A DNA stretch of 64,000 nt from Sepioteuthis lessoniana (taxonomy: Eukaryota; Mollusca; Cephalopoda; Myopsida; Loliginidae), in the NCBI GenBank assembly GCA_963585895.1, contig CAUZXS010004389.1, positions 5,001-69,000 on the forward strand, in the 5' to 3' direction. The notes under the pieces were generated by a model. The model was given only the letters and a program-made list of their open reading frames with translations. It did not search any database and had not been told where the DNA came from. A program made the translations under genes and the position numbers. Positions 1 to 11,089 of this stretch are shown one piece after another (the first letter of the stretch is position 1; each line of letters begins with the position of its first letter).

Positions 1-79
1 TCGCATACATTGTACATTTATATTTACATTTTTGTATAGATGTTAAGTACGTGATTTTTTCTCACGGTTAATTAATAAT

Positions 80-205
80 AAGTAATTTACAAAGCAATTT
101 GCTTAGATGTGGCACAAGGCCGTATGAATTGGGCATCCAAAGAGACTCGAACTCACTTGTGGAGGTTTGCTAGTTTAGCTTGCCAACCATTACATTGTAG
201 GGAAC
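80..205 (-). mobile_element. SINE-C copy (tRNA-derived), complete-looking
   Basis: Read on the minus strand this starts with a tRNA-like head (a 'gttagcaagc' A-box region and a 'gagttcgagtctc' B box) and ends in 'acatctaagc' and 'ttagtaaatta'. Other copies lie at 37612, 45112, 45785, 52660 and 52795. There is no coding capacity. It would be mobilised by a LINE partner that I cannot identify. Confidence 0.7.
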
Positions 206-369
206 GAATAAATAAATAAATAAAAATTTAAATTAAATTTAAAAAAAAAGAAAAGAAAAAAGAAAACTATTAAATTTGCAGAAACTCCCAGAGGTCACTA
301 ACAAGAAAAAGGGACAACGCACGCATAAAGAAAAAAGGCAATCTCTTGACAAAGGGGAACAGGCTTTCT

Positions 370-910
370 TTCTCTTTCAAGCCGTGACCAGTGAATTGCC
401 AACATCATTGCTGACGGGTGTCTGGGCGCCACGCATATGTCTTTGGACTTGGTGTTGGTTAGTCCCTTTCACCCAGTTGCCTCTCTCTCTCTCTCTCTGT
501 TAACAGTATGCCGGAATATAAAATACTACGAAATGGAACTACAAACTAAAACAACTGGATTTTGACAAACTTCCAAAAGAAACTAACCCTTATAGAAGCC
601 TTAAATAAACAACGAGGACAAGCATATGCAAGAAATGACTAATGTATTTTTAGACACCTTAACTGGGGGATTTAACCATTTCAATTGTATTCAAGGAAAA
701 CTCTCTCACACATGGAATGGTTGTTGAACTCAGGAAATAAAGGAAAGTATAAAAGAAACGTCTTTGTCTCCTATCTGTTACTGTCTTCTTTTGTATAATT
801 CTTTTTGGGACTTTCTTGGGCAAAGCATTACACCGACTAGCCAACGTGGGGTAAAATAAAATAACCTAATAATGGAGTCAGATATGAAACGGCAACACAG
901 CATTGCCCAT
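370..910 (+). mobile_element. LTR retrotransposon relic (LTR1 family, copy 1)
   Basis: Fossil of a probable Ty3/Gypsy-like LTR with the start of the internal region. It shares an AATAAA signal, a T-rich R/U5-like stretch, and a primer-binding-like sequence ending 'caacgtgggg' near 840 with the copy at 2130-2690. Several tens of bases are unique to this copy, including a CT run near 487. Broken; only the LTR-side part is left. Age looks old because the two copies are clearly diverged. Confidence 0.5.
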
Positions 911-1424
911 TGCCCTTGACCTTCAGAGGCGCCCGTGTAATATCATGTATTCCTAATACAATTTGCCGCTTTTGTATGGTTGGAGGTATTGCTATCTTAT
1001 ACAAATAATTATTTAGTTTCTAGTAATTATTTTAATTCTGTGAAAGATATTTGTTTGGGCTAAGTTATATGGTTTCACGTAGATATGTACAAAAAAAGTC
1101 TTTTTATCGGCAATATTTTTATTTATTCTTGGCAAACAAAGCACCCATTTTCTTCTAAAGTATGGATGATCAAAAGCGTAATAATTCGTGGGTGTTATCT
1201 CGTATCTGATTGTTATTTTTGAATTTTGAATATTCAAGATGAAACAACAACATTACACGGATAGTGCAAATTAAAAGAATGCCTTGAAGAAAATTATTGT
1301 ATCTTATTTGACTGTTTTTTAAGCTTAAAAAATAAAGCATTTGTATGAACAAATCGACAAACTGTTATAAAAAATGTAAGCAAAATTTAATTCTCTATGG
1401 AATTATCTTTAAAAATTGTAAAAA
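911..1424. other. AT-rich unassigned stretch
   Basis: No recognisable gene, repeat unit or mobile element. The short open frames here are AT-rich and match no family I know. Confidence 0.5.
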
Positions 1425-1775
1425 TCCTATTACTCCCAGGTCCACTCTGACCTGTATTGGTTGTATCTGTTTGGTTCCCATCTATGGATCAAATAGAACT
1501 TTGCAATCATTCACTATACTTGAAACCATTTAACTGTGTGCAAACAAATGATTGATATTAAATTGAATAGTTAGTAATACAAAGCAATGCTTGAAACTAT
1601 TTAACTGTGTGCAAATAATAAATAGCAATACTTGAGCTATGTGCAAACAAATGGGCTCTGGTTTATTTAAAAATAATGTTACTTACCAAATATTCACTTA
1701 AAATCATATATATGTATAAATGGGATTTGTCATTAAATAATCATCCAGGGTTGATATGCCATTAAACCAAATAGT
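1425..1775 (+). mobile_element. SINE-D copy, 3' part with repeated tail unit
   Basis: Starts inside the SINE-D body ('actcccaggtccactctg'), then carries about three diverged copies of the tail unit beginning 'cttgaaaccatttaactg', and ends with the tail signature 'gttgatatgccattaaa'. The tail unit is the one amplified into satellites at 25.9-29.2 kb. Confidence 0.7.
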
Positions 1776-1778
1776 CTA

Positions 1779-1977
1779 ACTTTTTGGTGTATGCACTTTT
1801 TGGTATATGTACTTTTTGGTATATGTACTTTTTCATATATGTACTTTTTGGTATATGTACTTTTCTTATATGTACTTTTTGGTATATGTACTTTTTCTTA
1901 TATGTACTTTTTGGTATATGTACTTTTTCATATATGTACTTTTTGGTATATGTACATTTTGGTATATGTACTTCAAC
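1779..1977 (+). repeat. Minisatellite, unit about 16 bp
   Basis: About twelve tandem copies of 'tttttggtatatgtac' and variants such as 'ttcttatatgtac' and 'ttcatatatgtac'. It begins directly after the SINE-D tail. Both strands stay open in several frames and give tyrosine- and valine-rich artefact peptides; this is not a gene. Confidence 0.9.
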
Positions 1978-2129
1978 ATTTTCGTAGTAATTCATCAACT
2001 ATTTATTTTAGTAGAAGTATGACATGATAATTAAAACTGGAGGGTCTTATGTGTGAAGTCAAAGTATTTAGCTGGCAAATACTGTAATATGAAATATTAG
2101 TAAGGTTAGTGGGAGGGTCTTGTATGGTG

Positions 2130-2690
2130 TGGGGATTTAGGAATTAACAGAAAAAACTCCCAACCAGATACTGACTCGTCGGCTGCCAGATACAAAATGT
2201 ATAAACGCGTCGCCACGCATAAGGCTCCACGCATCCATCCGGTTAAAATCAGAAAAAAGAAAAATAATAAAATGTAAAGTAGCCAATGAGAAGCGGTCGC
2301 GCCAAAATTAGAAGAATTTTGGAGTAGCAAATTTGTAGCCGGTGAAGAGAGATAAATACTCAGGTTTTCTGTGAACCGACCTCTTTTTTCGGGTAGTGAC
2401 GTCGAACCGACAACACCGATTTTACTGTCGGGTGTTTTGGACACCACGCTATGTTTTGGGACGTAGCGTTGGTTAGTCCATTCACCAAGTAAATAAAGGA
2501 AAGTATGAAAGAAATGTTTTCGTCTCCTATCTGTTCCTATCTTTCCCTTTTGCATATTTCTTTTGGACCTTCTTTGGGCAAGGCATTGCACCGGCCAGTC
2601 AACGTGGGGTAAAATAATATAACCAAAATATGGAGTCAGATATCTTACGGCAACACAGCCTTGCCCTTAGCCACTGACCTTCATAAAAAC
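2130..2690 (+). mobile_element. LTR retrotransposon relic (LTR1 family, copy 2)
   Basis: Fossil LTR with a TATA-like 'tgtataaa' near 2198, an AATAAA signal near 2493, a 'ca' end before a primer-binding-like site at about 2590-2607 ('caacgtgggg') and the first bases of the internal region ('tggagtcagatat'). Related to the relic at 370-910. No gag or pol follows. Broken and old. Confidence 0.55.
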
Positions 2691-2713
2691 CTTCAAACTC
2701 CACAATGGAAAGG

Positions 2714-2974
2714 TGTTGTATAGTGGCTCGTACCACGTTACTTCCAGTATTGCGAAAGTATAAAAGACGGTGTGTCTCTTAAGCTGGGGAGACAGAAGCA
2801 GAAGCAGAAATAGAAGCAGAGAGATAGCTCTGAAAGATGTCAGTCAGTAGAAAACCAACTTCGGACGTAACACTTACACCGAGAGACTTATAATACTAGT
2901 CGGACTGTACCACTTTAGTTAATAAATGATTAACTCTGTTTCACTGTGTATCGTTTCCTTACCATGATACAATA
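2714..2974 (+). mobile_element. Solo LTR (LTR2) with 5-bp target duplication
   Basis: A 261-bp sequence starts TGTTGT and ends ACAATA, with flanking AAAGG on both sides (2709-2713 and 2975-2979). It holds a TATAAAAG promoter-like site near 2759 and AATAAA near 2922. This fits a solo LTR left by recombination between the two LTRs of a retrotransposon. The family is not assigned beyond LTR type. Confidence 0.65.
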
Positions 2975-2979
2975 AAAGG

Positions 2980-3859
2980 CAGAAGGGGAACAAGAAGGTT
3001 TTGTTTGGTTTGTTTATTTTCTTTTGTTGGGTTGCTGTAGTTGGTAGTTGTCAGTTGGCGGTTTTGGGTTTAGCATATCTGACTCCATTGTTCTTCTTCC
3101 TACCCTATTTAACTTGTTGGTGTTTTCTTTGTTGGTGGAAGGCTGCAAAAGAATTACAGGAGGAAGTAAAGAAAGAGACAAAGATACCTTTTAACTCAAA
3201 GTTTTATTAATTGGTTTGATGACCATTCTATGTGCAAGGATATTCTTCCTAAAACTGATGGAAGTGGTTGCATCTCTCTGGCCAGATGTTAAGGTATGTG
3301 AAGAATCATCTTTGGTGGGTCTATAAAGTTAAAGTTTCTGATATGTTTAGTGTTGTGCACCAGTAAAAGGTCCGGAAGAAAGACATGAACTCGGGATTAC
3401 TTGAAACAAGAATATTGAATGAAAGTCTAAATACAGCATAGGTAAAAGAGTGTTGAACTTCAGTCTGACTGCCAAAGTGTTAGGGTGGAGAGAACTCAAC
3501 ACCGAGATGAATATTCTCCCGGTATTCATAGTGATAGGAAGAGTTCATTATAGTCTGTAAGATAGGTACCATAACATTTAGTAGGTGTCTTTGATAGATA
3601 CTGCTGCTAGAGGCAATGCAACCTACCCACCAGTCCAAGAACGGGTGAATATATGTGCTACCTGCTAGCAACTGAATGAAAGAGCATCTTTCAGTCCTAC
3701 AGTCAAGGCTGAAGTGAGAATGGGTTTCTCTTTGGTGCCAGTAAGTCTGTCTTTCAGGCTTGCATGGATTTTGCTTCCTGCCAGAGGTTTCTGGAAACTT
3801 CTACACTTATTGAATTTATTTATTTCATTTACTTATTTTTTTTTTTTTTCATTTCTTAT
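2980..3859. other. Unassigned stretch
   Basis: No family recognised. Open frames are shorter than 70 codons and have no motif I know. A poly-T run lies near 3838-3850. The 15-mer 'catatctgactccat' near 3074 is the reverse complement of the leader of the LTR1 relics, so part of this may be further LTR debris. Confidence 0.4.
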
Positions 3860-4111
3860 ATAATTTTACAAGTACATCATTGGCAATATAGTAATATAAA
3901 ATATCAGTTAGGGTAGATAGTTGAAATATATAGTTGGCAAAATTGTTATAGGAAATGTCAATAAGAAGAAAAGGGTTTTATTTGTAAACTTGAAGTATAT
4001 TGTTGGCAGTTCTGTAATATGAAATTTCAGGTAGATTAGGAAGGGTCTAAAATCGGAAGTTAGAAATATGGTAATGAGAAATATCAGCTAGAATAAGGAA
4101 GGTCTATTGCC

Positions 4112-4350
4112 CTGTCGGCTGGGGCTGTAGAATACGCCGACTTCACCTCTGCAGATGATGCTACCTGTTGGCCATAGGTGGCAACCCATAAGGTACTAGG
4201 ACAGAATCCTGGTGGTTGAGCAGTCATTGATCTGGCGACAGAGTGGTTAATAACTTGCAACACACCACTTTGGCCCTTACTTAGTCTGACAGGTGGTCAG
4301 ATAGGCCCGATCTGATCCATCAGCTGGTCCCGTCATGCTCTAACACACAT
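4112..4350 (+). mobile_element. SINE-D head fragment plus unassigned repeat-like sequence
   Basis: 4112-4165 matches the SINE-D 5' head ('gtcggctggggctgtag') seen complete elsewhere. The remainder to 4350 is not shared with other copies in the window and has no assignable identity. Confidence 0.45.
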
Positions 4351-4625
4351 GTTTATTTTCTCCTGAACGTATTATCCAATCTGCTCTTGCGGAACAATGC
4401 CCAACCCTTTAACTTAAAGGTGCTAGAAAGCGGGGGCTGAGGGTCAATTTTGTTAAGAGGAAAGGACTTTTTACCCTGTTAGATTGAGTTATAAAAACCA
4501 GAATTTGGCAGAGGTTCAAAATCTTGCTCTTAATATGAGTATACTGGTATTGTATCCCCATCTCAGCCAAGGCGAATGGGTTTCCCTCTTGGTTCATTCC
4601 CTTCTCAAGTTGGACTCTGTAGTGA

Positions 4626-5720
4626 GTGGTGGAGCATAAGACCAGTGAAAAATATATAACAGATATGGCTTCTTTCTCAAACAAAAAATTCAAATGTAAT
4701 TTAAATGAATCGGACTCTTCAGATAATGAAACAGAAGCGCCTTTTCCTAGATTCATAATCATTGAATCTAACAGGGCTCTGATGGCTAATTTATCACCTT
4801 TCATAATTGAAAAAGTAATATCAACAAACTTAATGCCAATTACCGTAAAAATTTAAAAAATCAAACTCTGCTTGTCGAGCTAGAAAAGAGGAAACATGCT
4901 GATTTTCTATAGAAAATGACAAAGTTTCACAGTATTAGTGTCAGAACTTACCCTCACAAATCCCTGAACGTAAGTAAGGGGTTTGTGAGGAGTAAAGAAC
5001 TCTCCTTATGCATCATCGAAGAAATAAAAAGAGAGATAAAAAAGCAATGTGTGACTGAAGTAAAAAGAGTTTCGATTAAAAAGAAGGGAAAACAATAGAG
5101 ACAAATACATATATAATGAATTTTAGCACCCCAAAAGTACTCAAAAAAGTTGGCTATATAATGGAGAGGGTCAAGCAATACATACCCAAACCATTGCGAT
5201 GTTAAAAATGCCAAAAATTTGGCCAGCATGAGGATAATTGTCAACAGTGTGAAATGTGCGGAAAATGTGGTCAACAAAATCCTGACCACCACATTAATGA
5301 CCATCAATTCCCATGTAAATGTGCAAATTGTGGCGGTGATCATCTGGTGTACGCAAGATCTTGTGAGAGTTGGAGGCAATAGAAGGAAGTATTAACAGTA
5401 AAACACCAGAATAATATTCCTTACTTTGCATCCCGTAAATCAGTAGAAGGCTCTAAGACCACGACTTATTCCCAAGCAGTTCAGTGTTACAAATCTCTAT
5501 ACTAGTATGATACGATTGTTAAAACCTTAATCCAATTGGTGCAGAGTGATTGGGAAAACTTCATCAATATAATCAAAGTCTCACTGATACCACCAGAGCT
5601 GTAAATGCATCAACTACATCAGTGGATCTTGCAGAAAACAAAGAGGAATTGTCTGCTCAAACACAGACCCAAATGGGGAAAACTGATACTGAAGAGAAAA
5701 CAGCAATAACACCAACCACA
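4626..5720 (+). pseudogene. LINE ORF1 (gag-like, CCHC zinc knuckles)
   Basis: The early part reads FPRFIIIESNRALMANLSPF, typical of I/Nimb-type ORF1 nucleic-acid-binding proteins. A cysteine-rich block follows at about 5195-5365 with CQKFGQHEDNC, CEMCGKCG and CANCGGDH, which would form two to three zinc knuckles, then a short downstream 'ARSCESW' segment. The product would coat LINE RNA in an RNP. Frames change near 4855 and 5100 and a stop interrupts the first knuckle, so this is a pseudogene. Confidence 0.7.
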
Positions 5721-6089
5721 TAAAAACACCCTGTAATAAAATCCCATAATAAAATTAGATCAAAAGACAAAAGATCCTCCATACAACCTCTCGCTTCTAC
5801 AGATTCATCTCTAAATAAAAAAAATCACTTAAAGACAAACAAAAACCTACACCAAAACCAAAAATACAAGAAACAGAAAATACAGAAGGAATGTCTAAAT
5901 TCAGAATATTAGAAAAGATGGAAACAGAGAGAGGCCCCCAATTAACTAAACCAAAAACCCAAAAGAATAAACCAACAAACAGCCCAGAGCAAAGGATTCA
6001 TAATGAATCACCAAATCACTCTGTGGAACTGATTAAGTACAATAAAAAATCTCTAACAAAATATTACAATGGAACTGTAGATAAATTAA

Positions 6090-7690
6090 AGCCAATTATG
6101 AAGAACTGCTACTACTCCTAAATAAATATAACCCCCAAGTAGTATGTCTTCAAGAAACATTCCTCAAAGATATGAACCAGTTGAACATAAAACACTTTCA
6201 GTCATATAATCATCTATACAAAGACGGACACAGAGCTTCTGGAGGTGTCTCTATCCTCGTTAGGAAGGACACACCCCAACAGTAAATCAACATTGACAGT
6301 GATTGCTGTCAAATCAACATCAACAGTGATTGCTGTCAAATCAACATCGACAGTGATTGCTGTCAAAACTACACTTCACAAACCAGTAAATATCTGCCCC
6401 ATTTATATACCTCCTCATGATCCCATAAACGACAAAAAAACTGAATAAAATAATAGAAGAAATTCCTAAACCCCACATATTACTTGGTGACCTTAACAGT
6501 CACAATACTATATGAGGATGCCTGAAAACCAACTAAAAGGTAATCAATAGCAACAATCTCTGTATCTTAAATAACAAATCTCCAACTTATCTCAACCCAT
6601 CTACCAGCTCCTACTCAGCTATCGACATCACTCTATCTGATCCTTCTAGCTACATGGATTGCACATGGATGATCCACAATGATCCTTGCAGCAGTGACCA
6701 CTTCCCCATAATACTAGAAAACACACAACCTAATCATGACAACAACAGACCTCCCTGCTGGAAAACAAATAAGACCGATTGGCAATAATTTAAATTCTTG
6801 TACAATAGAAGACTGGTTGGTTCAAGACCCAAATAGCACAGTTCTAATAAAACATTTCACCGAAACATTAACTGCAATAGCAAATGAAACTATACCAAAT
6901 ACCTCACCCACAAACAGATGCAACACACCCTGGTTTAACAATGAGTGCAAAATAGCAATCAGACTATGAAATGCTGCCCTCTGCAAATTAAAAGAAAACC
7001 CTTAACAAACAATCTAAACTCTTTTAAACTGCTCAGAGAAAAGGCAAGGATAACTATTGAACAACCTAAAAAGATCAGTTGGCAAACAGTCTGGAAAATG
7101 ATCCGCAAAATTTATTGCAAAAACCAGTCTACTCCACTCAAACACCTCATTAAAAATAATACTCAAGTCACTAATATAAAAGATATTGCCGACACACTAG
7201 CTGAGACCTTCTCAGCAAATTCCTCCTCCACGAACTCCAACACAGAATTTCACAAATACAAAGACAAGAAAGAAAAACAAAAGCTTAATTTTAAATCAGG
7301 CAACACTGAAAGCTACCACAAACTCTTTTCATTATCAGAACTAAAAGAAACCATCCAAAAATCCTACAACACTGCAGTCGGCCCAGATTAAATTCACTAC
7401 CTCCAAAATCCTTAGAATACCAATTTTCTGCATTAAATGACATCTGGAAAAATTGTAAAGTCCCAGAATCATGGAAACCAGCAACCATCATCGCAATTCC
7501 TAAACCAGGAAAGAATAATCTTTATGCATCAAACTATCGCCCAATAGCTTTAACAAGCCGCCTGTGCAAGACCATGGAATGAATGATCAATAAAAGGTGA
7601 GTTAGGTTCAGAGAATCCAATAATCTTTCTACCAACTTCCAATGCGGTTTTAGGAGCTGAAGATCAACAATCGATCATGTTGTCAGATTA
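6090..7690 (+). pseudogene. LINE ORF2 remnant: endonuclease plus partial reverse transcriptase
   Basis: The endonuclease shows VVCLQETF (about 6140), RASGGVSILV (6234), LLGDLNSHN (6482), AIDITLSDPS (6617) and SSDHFPIIL (6691), matching the APE-type domain that nicks target DNA. The connector runs to about 7390, and the RT begins with IAIPKPGKNNLYASNYRPIA (about 7490) and STIDHVVRLKL (7666). The RT palm with YADD is missing. Several stops and frame changes are present. An in-frame repeat expansion lies in the endonuclease (6284-6366). Confidence 0.75.
6284..6366 (+). repeat. 27-bp triplication inside the LINE endonuclease
   Basis: Three near-identical copies of a 27-bp unit ('caacatcgacagtgattgct' plus seven bases) encode three repeats of STSTVIAVK. 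The unit is a multiple of three, so the expansion kept the frame. It falls in a core strand region of the endonuclease and probably arose after the copy died. Confidence 0.85.
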
Positions 7691-8406
7691 AAATTAGGAG
7701 TTGAAATACCTAGTTGGGAATACATTAATAAAAAATGACATAAATAAAGAACTTTGATGGGAAAATTAGATATCTAATTGTAAATGTTGTAATATAAAAT
7801 GACATTTAGTTTATGGATACAATCAAAAGTTGAATTACCTAGTTGACAGTTCCTCTGAATGAAATGGTAGAGTGTGAGGGTCTTGTATACGAATGTGAAT
7901 TTTCTATTTTGCATTGCTGTAATATGAAATGTTAATTTAGATGATGGCTCTATTCTAGAAGTTTTACTATTTAAATGGCAATAATGTAATATGAAATATC
8001 TGTGATGGTAGGGAAGGTCTGATATTAGAAGTTGAAGTATCTAGTAAGGAATATGTCCGTATGAAATGACAAAGTGGGAGGGTCTTATATGTGGAGATAA
8101 AATATCTAAATTGTACTGCTGTAATATGAAATATCAGTTAAAGTTGGAAAGGATTAGATTAAGAAATTTAAGTTATAAGTTATCATTTCAACTATATGGA
8201 TTATCAGTTACGACATGGAAGGTCTTAAATGAGAATTTGAATTATATAACTGGGAACGTGTTTGCATGAAATGAAAAAGCCAGAAGGTCTTATATGCAAC
8301 GATGAAGTATTTATTTGTCTATACTGTTACATGAAATATTACGTACTTAGGGTTTTTCTAAAATTAGAAGTTAAAATATCTATTTGTTGATATGGTATTA
8401 TGAAAT

Positions 8407-8707
8407 GACAAATTAGGTGGACACTTAGTGGATAGAGTGATCGCCAATGGTCCAGGAGACCTGGGTTCAATCCCAGGTCATGTCATACCAAAGACTTTAA
8501 AAATGATACTTGATACCTCCTTGCTTAACACTCAGCAATATAAGGTACGTATTTAGGGTAAAGTGGAACAATCCAGGGAAAGGAGTAGTGCCCTCTCCTA
8601 CACCTCGGTGTAGTAACTATTGAAAAGGGAGCCGTCTGGTCACCCTCGACTATGGTCGCCCTTAACTGCGGTCGCCCTTGACTGCGGTCGCCAACTTTAC
8701 TCACTTA
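8407..8707 (+). mobile_element. SINE-A copy 1 with expanded 3' motif
   Basis: tRNA-like head ('ttagtggatagagtg', B box 'gggttcaatcccaggtc'), body ('gatacctccttgcttaacac') and 3' end 'cggtcgccaactttact'. Near the end the 'actgcggtcgccctt' motif is repeated three times (8650-8692). The same triplication occurs in the inverted copy near 10760-10800, so both derive from one duplicated block. Confidence 0.85.
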
Positions 8708-8849
8708 TTACCCACTATATACTTCATTTTCACATATATGGCCCATCCACTTTGTCAATTCATAATACTGAATTGCCGGCTAAACACTTCAACTTCTCAT
8801 TTTAGACCATCTCTAAACCTAACAAATATTTTATATTACAGTATTGCCT

Positions 8850-9080
8850 TCATCAATGGTCCGGGAAAACAGGGTTCAATCCCAGGTCATGTCATACCAA
8901 AGACTTTAAAAATGGTACTTGATGCCTCCTTGCTTAACACTCAGCAATATAAGATACATATCAAGGGTGAAGTAGAGCAATCCAGGGAAAGGAGTAGAGC
9001 CCTCCCCAACACCTTGGTATAGTAGCTATTTCAAAAGGAGCCTTCTGGTTGCCCTCGACTACAGTCGCTAACTTTTAGAT
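8850..9080 (+). mobile_element. SINE-A copy 2, lacking the A-box end
   Basis: Starts at 'catcaatggtccggg', so the first part of the tRNA head is absent. The rest of the body and the 3' end ('gtcgctaactttt') are present. It is a member of the inverted duplication; its partner is at 10372-10600. Confidence 0.8.
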
Positions 9081-9280
9081 GCAACAGTTAATACAGTGAT
9101 GGTCTAAAATGAGATGCGGAAGTATCTAGTTGACAATGTGGTAATATGAAATATCAATTTGTAGATGGAGGCCCTTTATGTTAATTTGATGTACCTCAAT
9201 ATCATTACAGCAAAATAAAATATCAATTAGTGTAGTGATGGTCTCAAAGGAGAAGTTAAATTACATATTTGACAATAGTG

Positions 9281-9633
9281 GCAAGTGTTGAATTGATGTA
9301 ATGTCTACATTTCCCCTCTCCCTTGGCCACATACTTGCAGGGCTCTGTAAGGGGTGTGCCATTCTTTAAGGTCCTTCTAGTTATGTGGGAATAACCAGTA
9401 CAGAGCTTGAGTAATTTTTGATGACTGAAGGCATGTTGATATATATGTGCCCTCTGTGGGTCATCTAATTGCTGCATGTGCGTCGTTTTTGGAAGATGTT
9501 AGGAGTTTGGGATGTACAAGTGGAATATTACTTGGAATCAAAATCCAATGGGCATTGCCTGTGCAGGTTTGATTCCTGCTTGCAGCACCATGTTGAATTT
9601 GATGTAACTTCAACTGGAAGGTCTTATCATATT
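9281..9633. other. Unassigned, with a tRNA-like head near 9540-9590
   Basis: Contains 'aatgggcattgcctgtgcag' followed by a B-box-like 'ggtttgattcctg', resembling the head of another tRNA-derived SINE. No body shared with other copies could be matched here. Confidence 0.35.
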
Positions 9634-9928
9634 TACCCAACCCCTCCGCTCGAGTAGGATATGACACAAGGTCAATTTTTTAAGTGGAGTTTAACAGGTT
9701 TGGATTCTGAGTTTTCCTTCTCCTATACTAGTTGCCTAACCAAGGCTGAAGAACCTAGTCTGCCCTACTATTTACCCATAGCTGGAGGGAGAATAATTGG
9801 ATTCATACCTTTCCCAAGGGTATTAGTGCTATGTGAAATGCAATCAGTCTCGTCCAGGATTTGAACTTGTGTCGCCGTGTCCATTTCCTACGATGATAAC
9901 CATTACACCATGGGCACCTCCACTGTCC
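9634..9928 (-). mobile_element. SINE-B copy 1, full length
   Basis: On the minus strand: head 'gtggtgtaatggttatc', B box 'gttcaaatcctgg', middle 'tatgggtaaatagtaggg' and 3' end 'cctgctcgagcggaggggtt'-like. It abuts a second SINE-B (9929-10181) in the same orientation, forming a head-to-tail dimer. Confidence 0.85.
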
Positions 9929-10181
9929 AACCCCTCCACTTGGGCAGGATATGACACAAGGTCAATTTTTAAGTGAAGTTTAACAGGTTTGAATTCAGAG
10001 TTTTCCTTCTCCTATACTAGTTGCCTAACCAAGGCTGAAGAACCTAGTCTGCTCTACTATTTACCCATATCTGGAGGGAGAATAATTGGATTCATACCTT
10101 TCCCCAGGGTATTAGTGCTATGTGAAATGCAATCAGTCTCGGCCAGGATTTGAACTCGTGTCACCATGTCCATTTCCTACT
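9929..10181 (-). mobile_element. SINE-B copy 2, second unit of a dimer
   Basis: Very close in sequence to copy 1, in the same orientation and directly adjacent. It stops at 'catttcctac', without the A-box end. Its closeness to copy 1 points to tandem duplication rather than independent insertion. Confidence 0.85.
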
Positions 10182-10371
10182 GGATGGTCTTATATGTGAT
10201 GACAAAGTACCAAGACAAAGTACCAAGATAAAGTACCGAAATAAAGTACTGAAATATGAAATATCAGTTGTAGATGGATGTTCTATATGTGAATTTGATG
10301 TACCTTGATGGCATTACAATTTGGGTAGGGGCGGCCTTAAATGAGATGTTGAAGTAGCTACTAGGCCATAG

Positions 10372-10600
10372 TAAAGTTAGCGACTGTAGTCGAGGGCAAC
10401 CAGAAGGCTCCCTTTTCAATAGATTCTACACCGAGGTGTAGGAAAGGGTGCCACTCCTTTCCCTTGATTACTCTATTTTACCCTTGATATGTACCTTATA
10501 TTGCTGAGTGTTTAGCAAGGAGGCATTAAGTACCATTTTTAAAGTCTTTGGTATGACACAACCTGGGATTGAAACCAGTTTTCCCGGGCCATTGATGAAG
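10372..10600 (-). mobile_element. SINE-A copy 3
   Basis: Minus-strand SINE-A from 'agttagcgactg' (3' end) to 'ccattgatgaaggc' (truncated head). Counterpart of copy 2. Confidence 0.8.
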
Positions 10601-10744
10601 GCAATACTGTAATATAAAATATTTGTTAGGTTTAGAGATGGTCTAAAATGAGAAGTTGAAGTGTTTAGTCGGCAATTCAGTATTATGAATTGACAAAGTG
10701 GATGGGCCTTATATGTGAAAATGAAGTATATAGTGGGTAATAAG

Positions 10745-10922
10745 TAAGAAAAGTTGGCGACCGCAGTCAAGGGCGACCGCAGTTAAGGGCGACCATAGTC
10801 GAGGGCGACTTTTCAATAGATTCTACACTGAGGTGTAGGGAAGGTTGCTACTCCTTTCCCTTGATTACTCTATTTTACCCTCAATATGTACCTTATGTTG
10901 CTGAGTGTTAAGCAATGCACCA
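10745..10922 (-). mobile_element. SINE-A copy 4, 5' truncated
   Basis: Carries the same 'gaccgcagt' triplication at its 3' end as copy 1 and stops within the body at 'ctgagtgttaagcaatg'. The tRNA head is absent. Confidence 0.75.
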
Positions 10923-11089
10923 ATATGAGATATCATTTAGAAAAGTCGAAAATGAGAAGTTGAAGTGGTAATTATGAAGCTTTTCGTTTAGATGTGGCAC
11001 AAAACCTATGAAACGGGAAGTCAAAGTACCTTGTTTGCAATTTGATAATATGAAATATCAGTTTCAAATGAAAAGTTGAAAAAACTCAT

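Larger units (their letters stand above)
4623..7695 (+). mobile_element. I/Nimb-like non-LTR retrotransposon (LINE), degraded, 3' truncated
   Basis: Contains, in order, an ORF1 with CCHC zinc knuckles, an apurinic-type endonuclease and the start of a reverse transcriptase. It ends where the decayed satellite resumes near 7697, before the RT catalytic YADD block and the 3' UTR. LINEs normally lose the 5' end, so loss of the 3' half implies a later deletion or rearrangement. Stops and frameshifts are frequent, so it is a long-dead copy. Jockey-group membership is inferred from domain order and motif style. Confidence 0.75.
8407..9080 (+). repeat. Inverted duplication, arm 1
   Basis: This block holds SINE-A, an antisense satellite segment (8708-8850) and a second SINE-A. 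Its reverse complement lies at 10370-10930 with near-identical junctions and spacer. The satellite here is opposite in orientation to the surrounding domain, so this arm is probably the copy and 10370-10930 the source. Confidence 0.8.
10370..10930 (-). repeat. Inverted duplication, arm 2
   Basis: Reverse complement of 8407-9080: two minus-strand SINE-A copies separated by a sense-oriented satellite segment (10601-10740). It is shorter than arm 1 because the outer SINE-A stops near 10922. Confidence 0.8.

Noticed and set aside
1762-2027. Overlapping open frames on both strands rich in Y, V, F and K
   Set aside because: They translate the 16-bp minisatellite.
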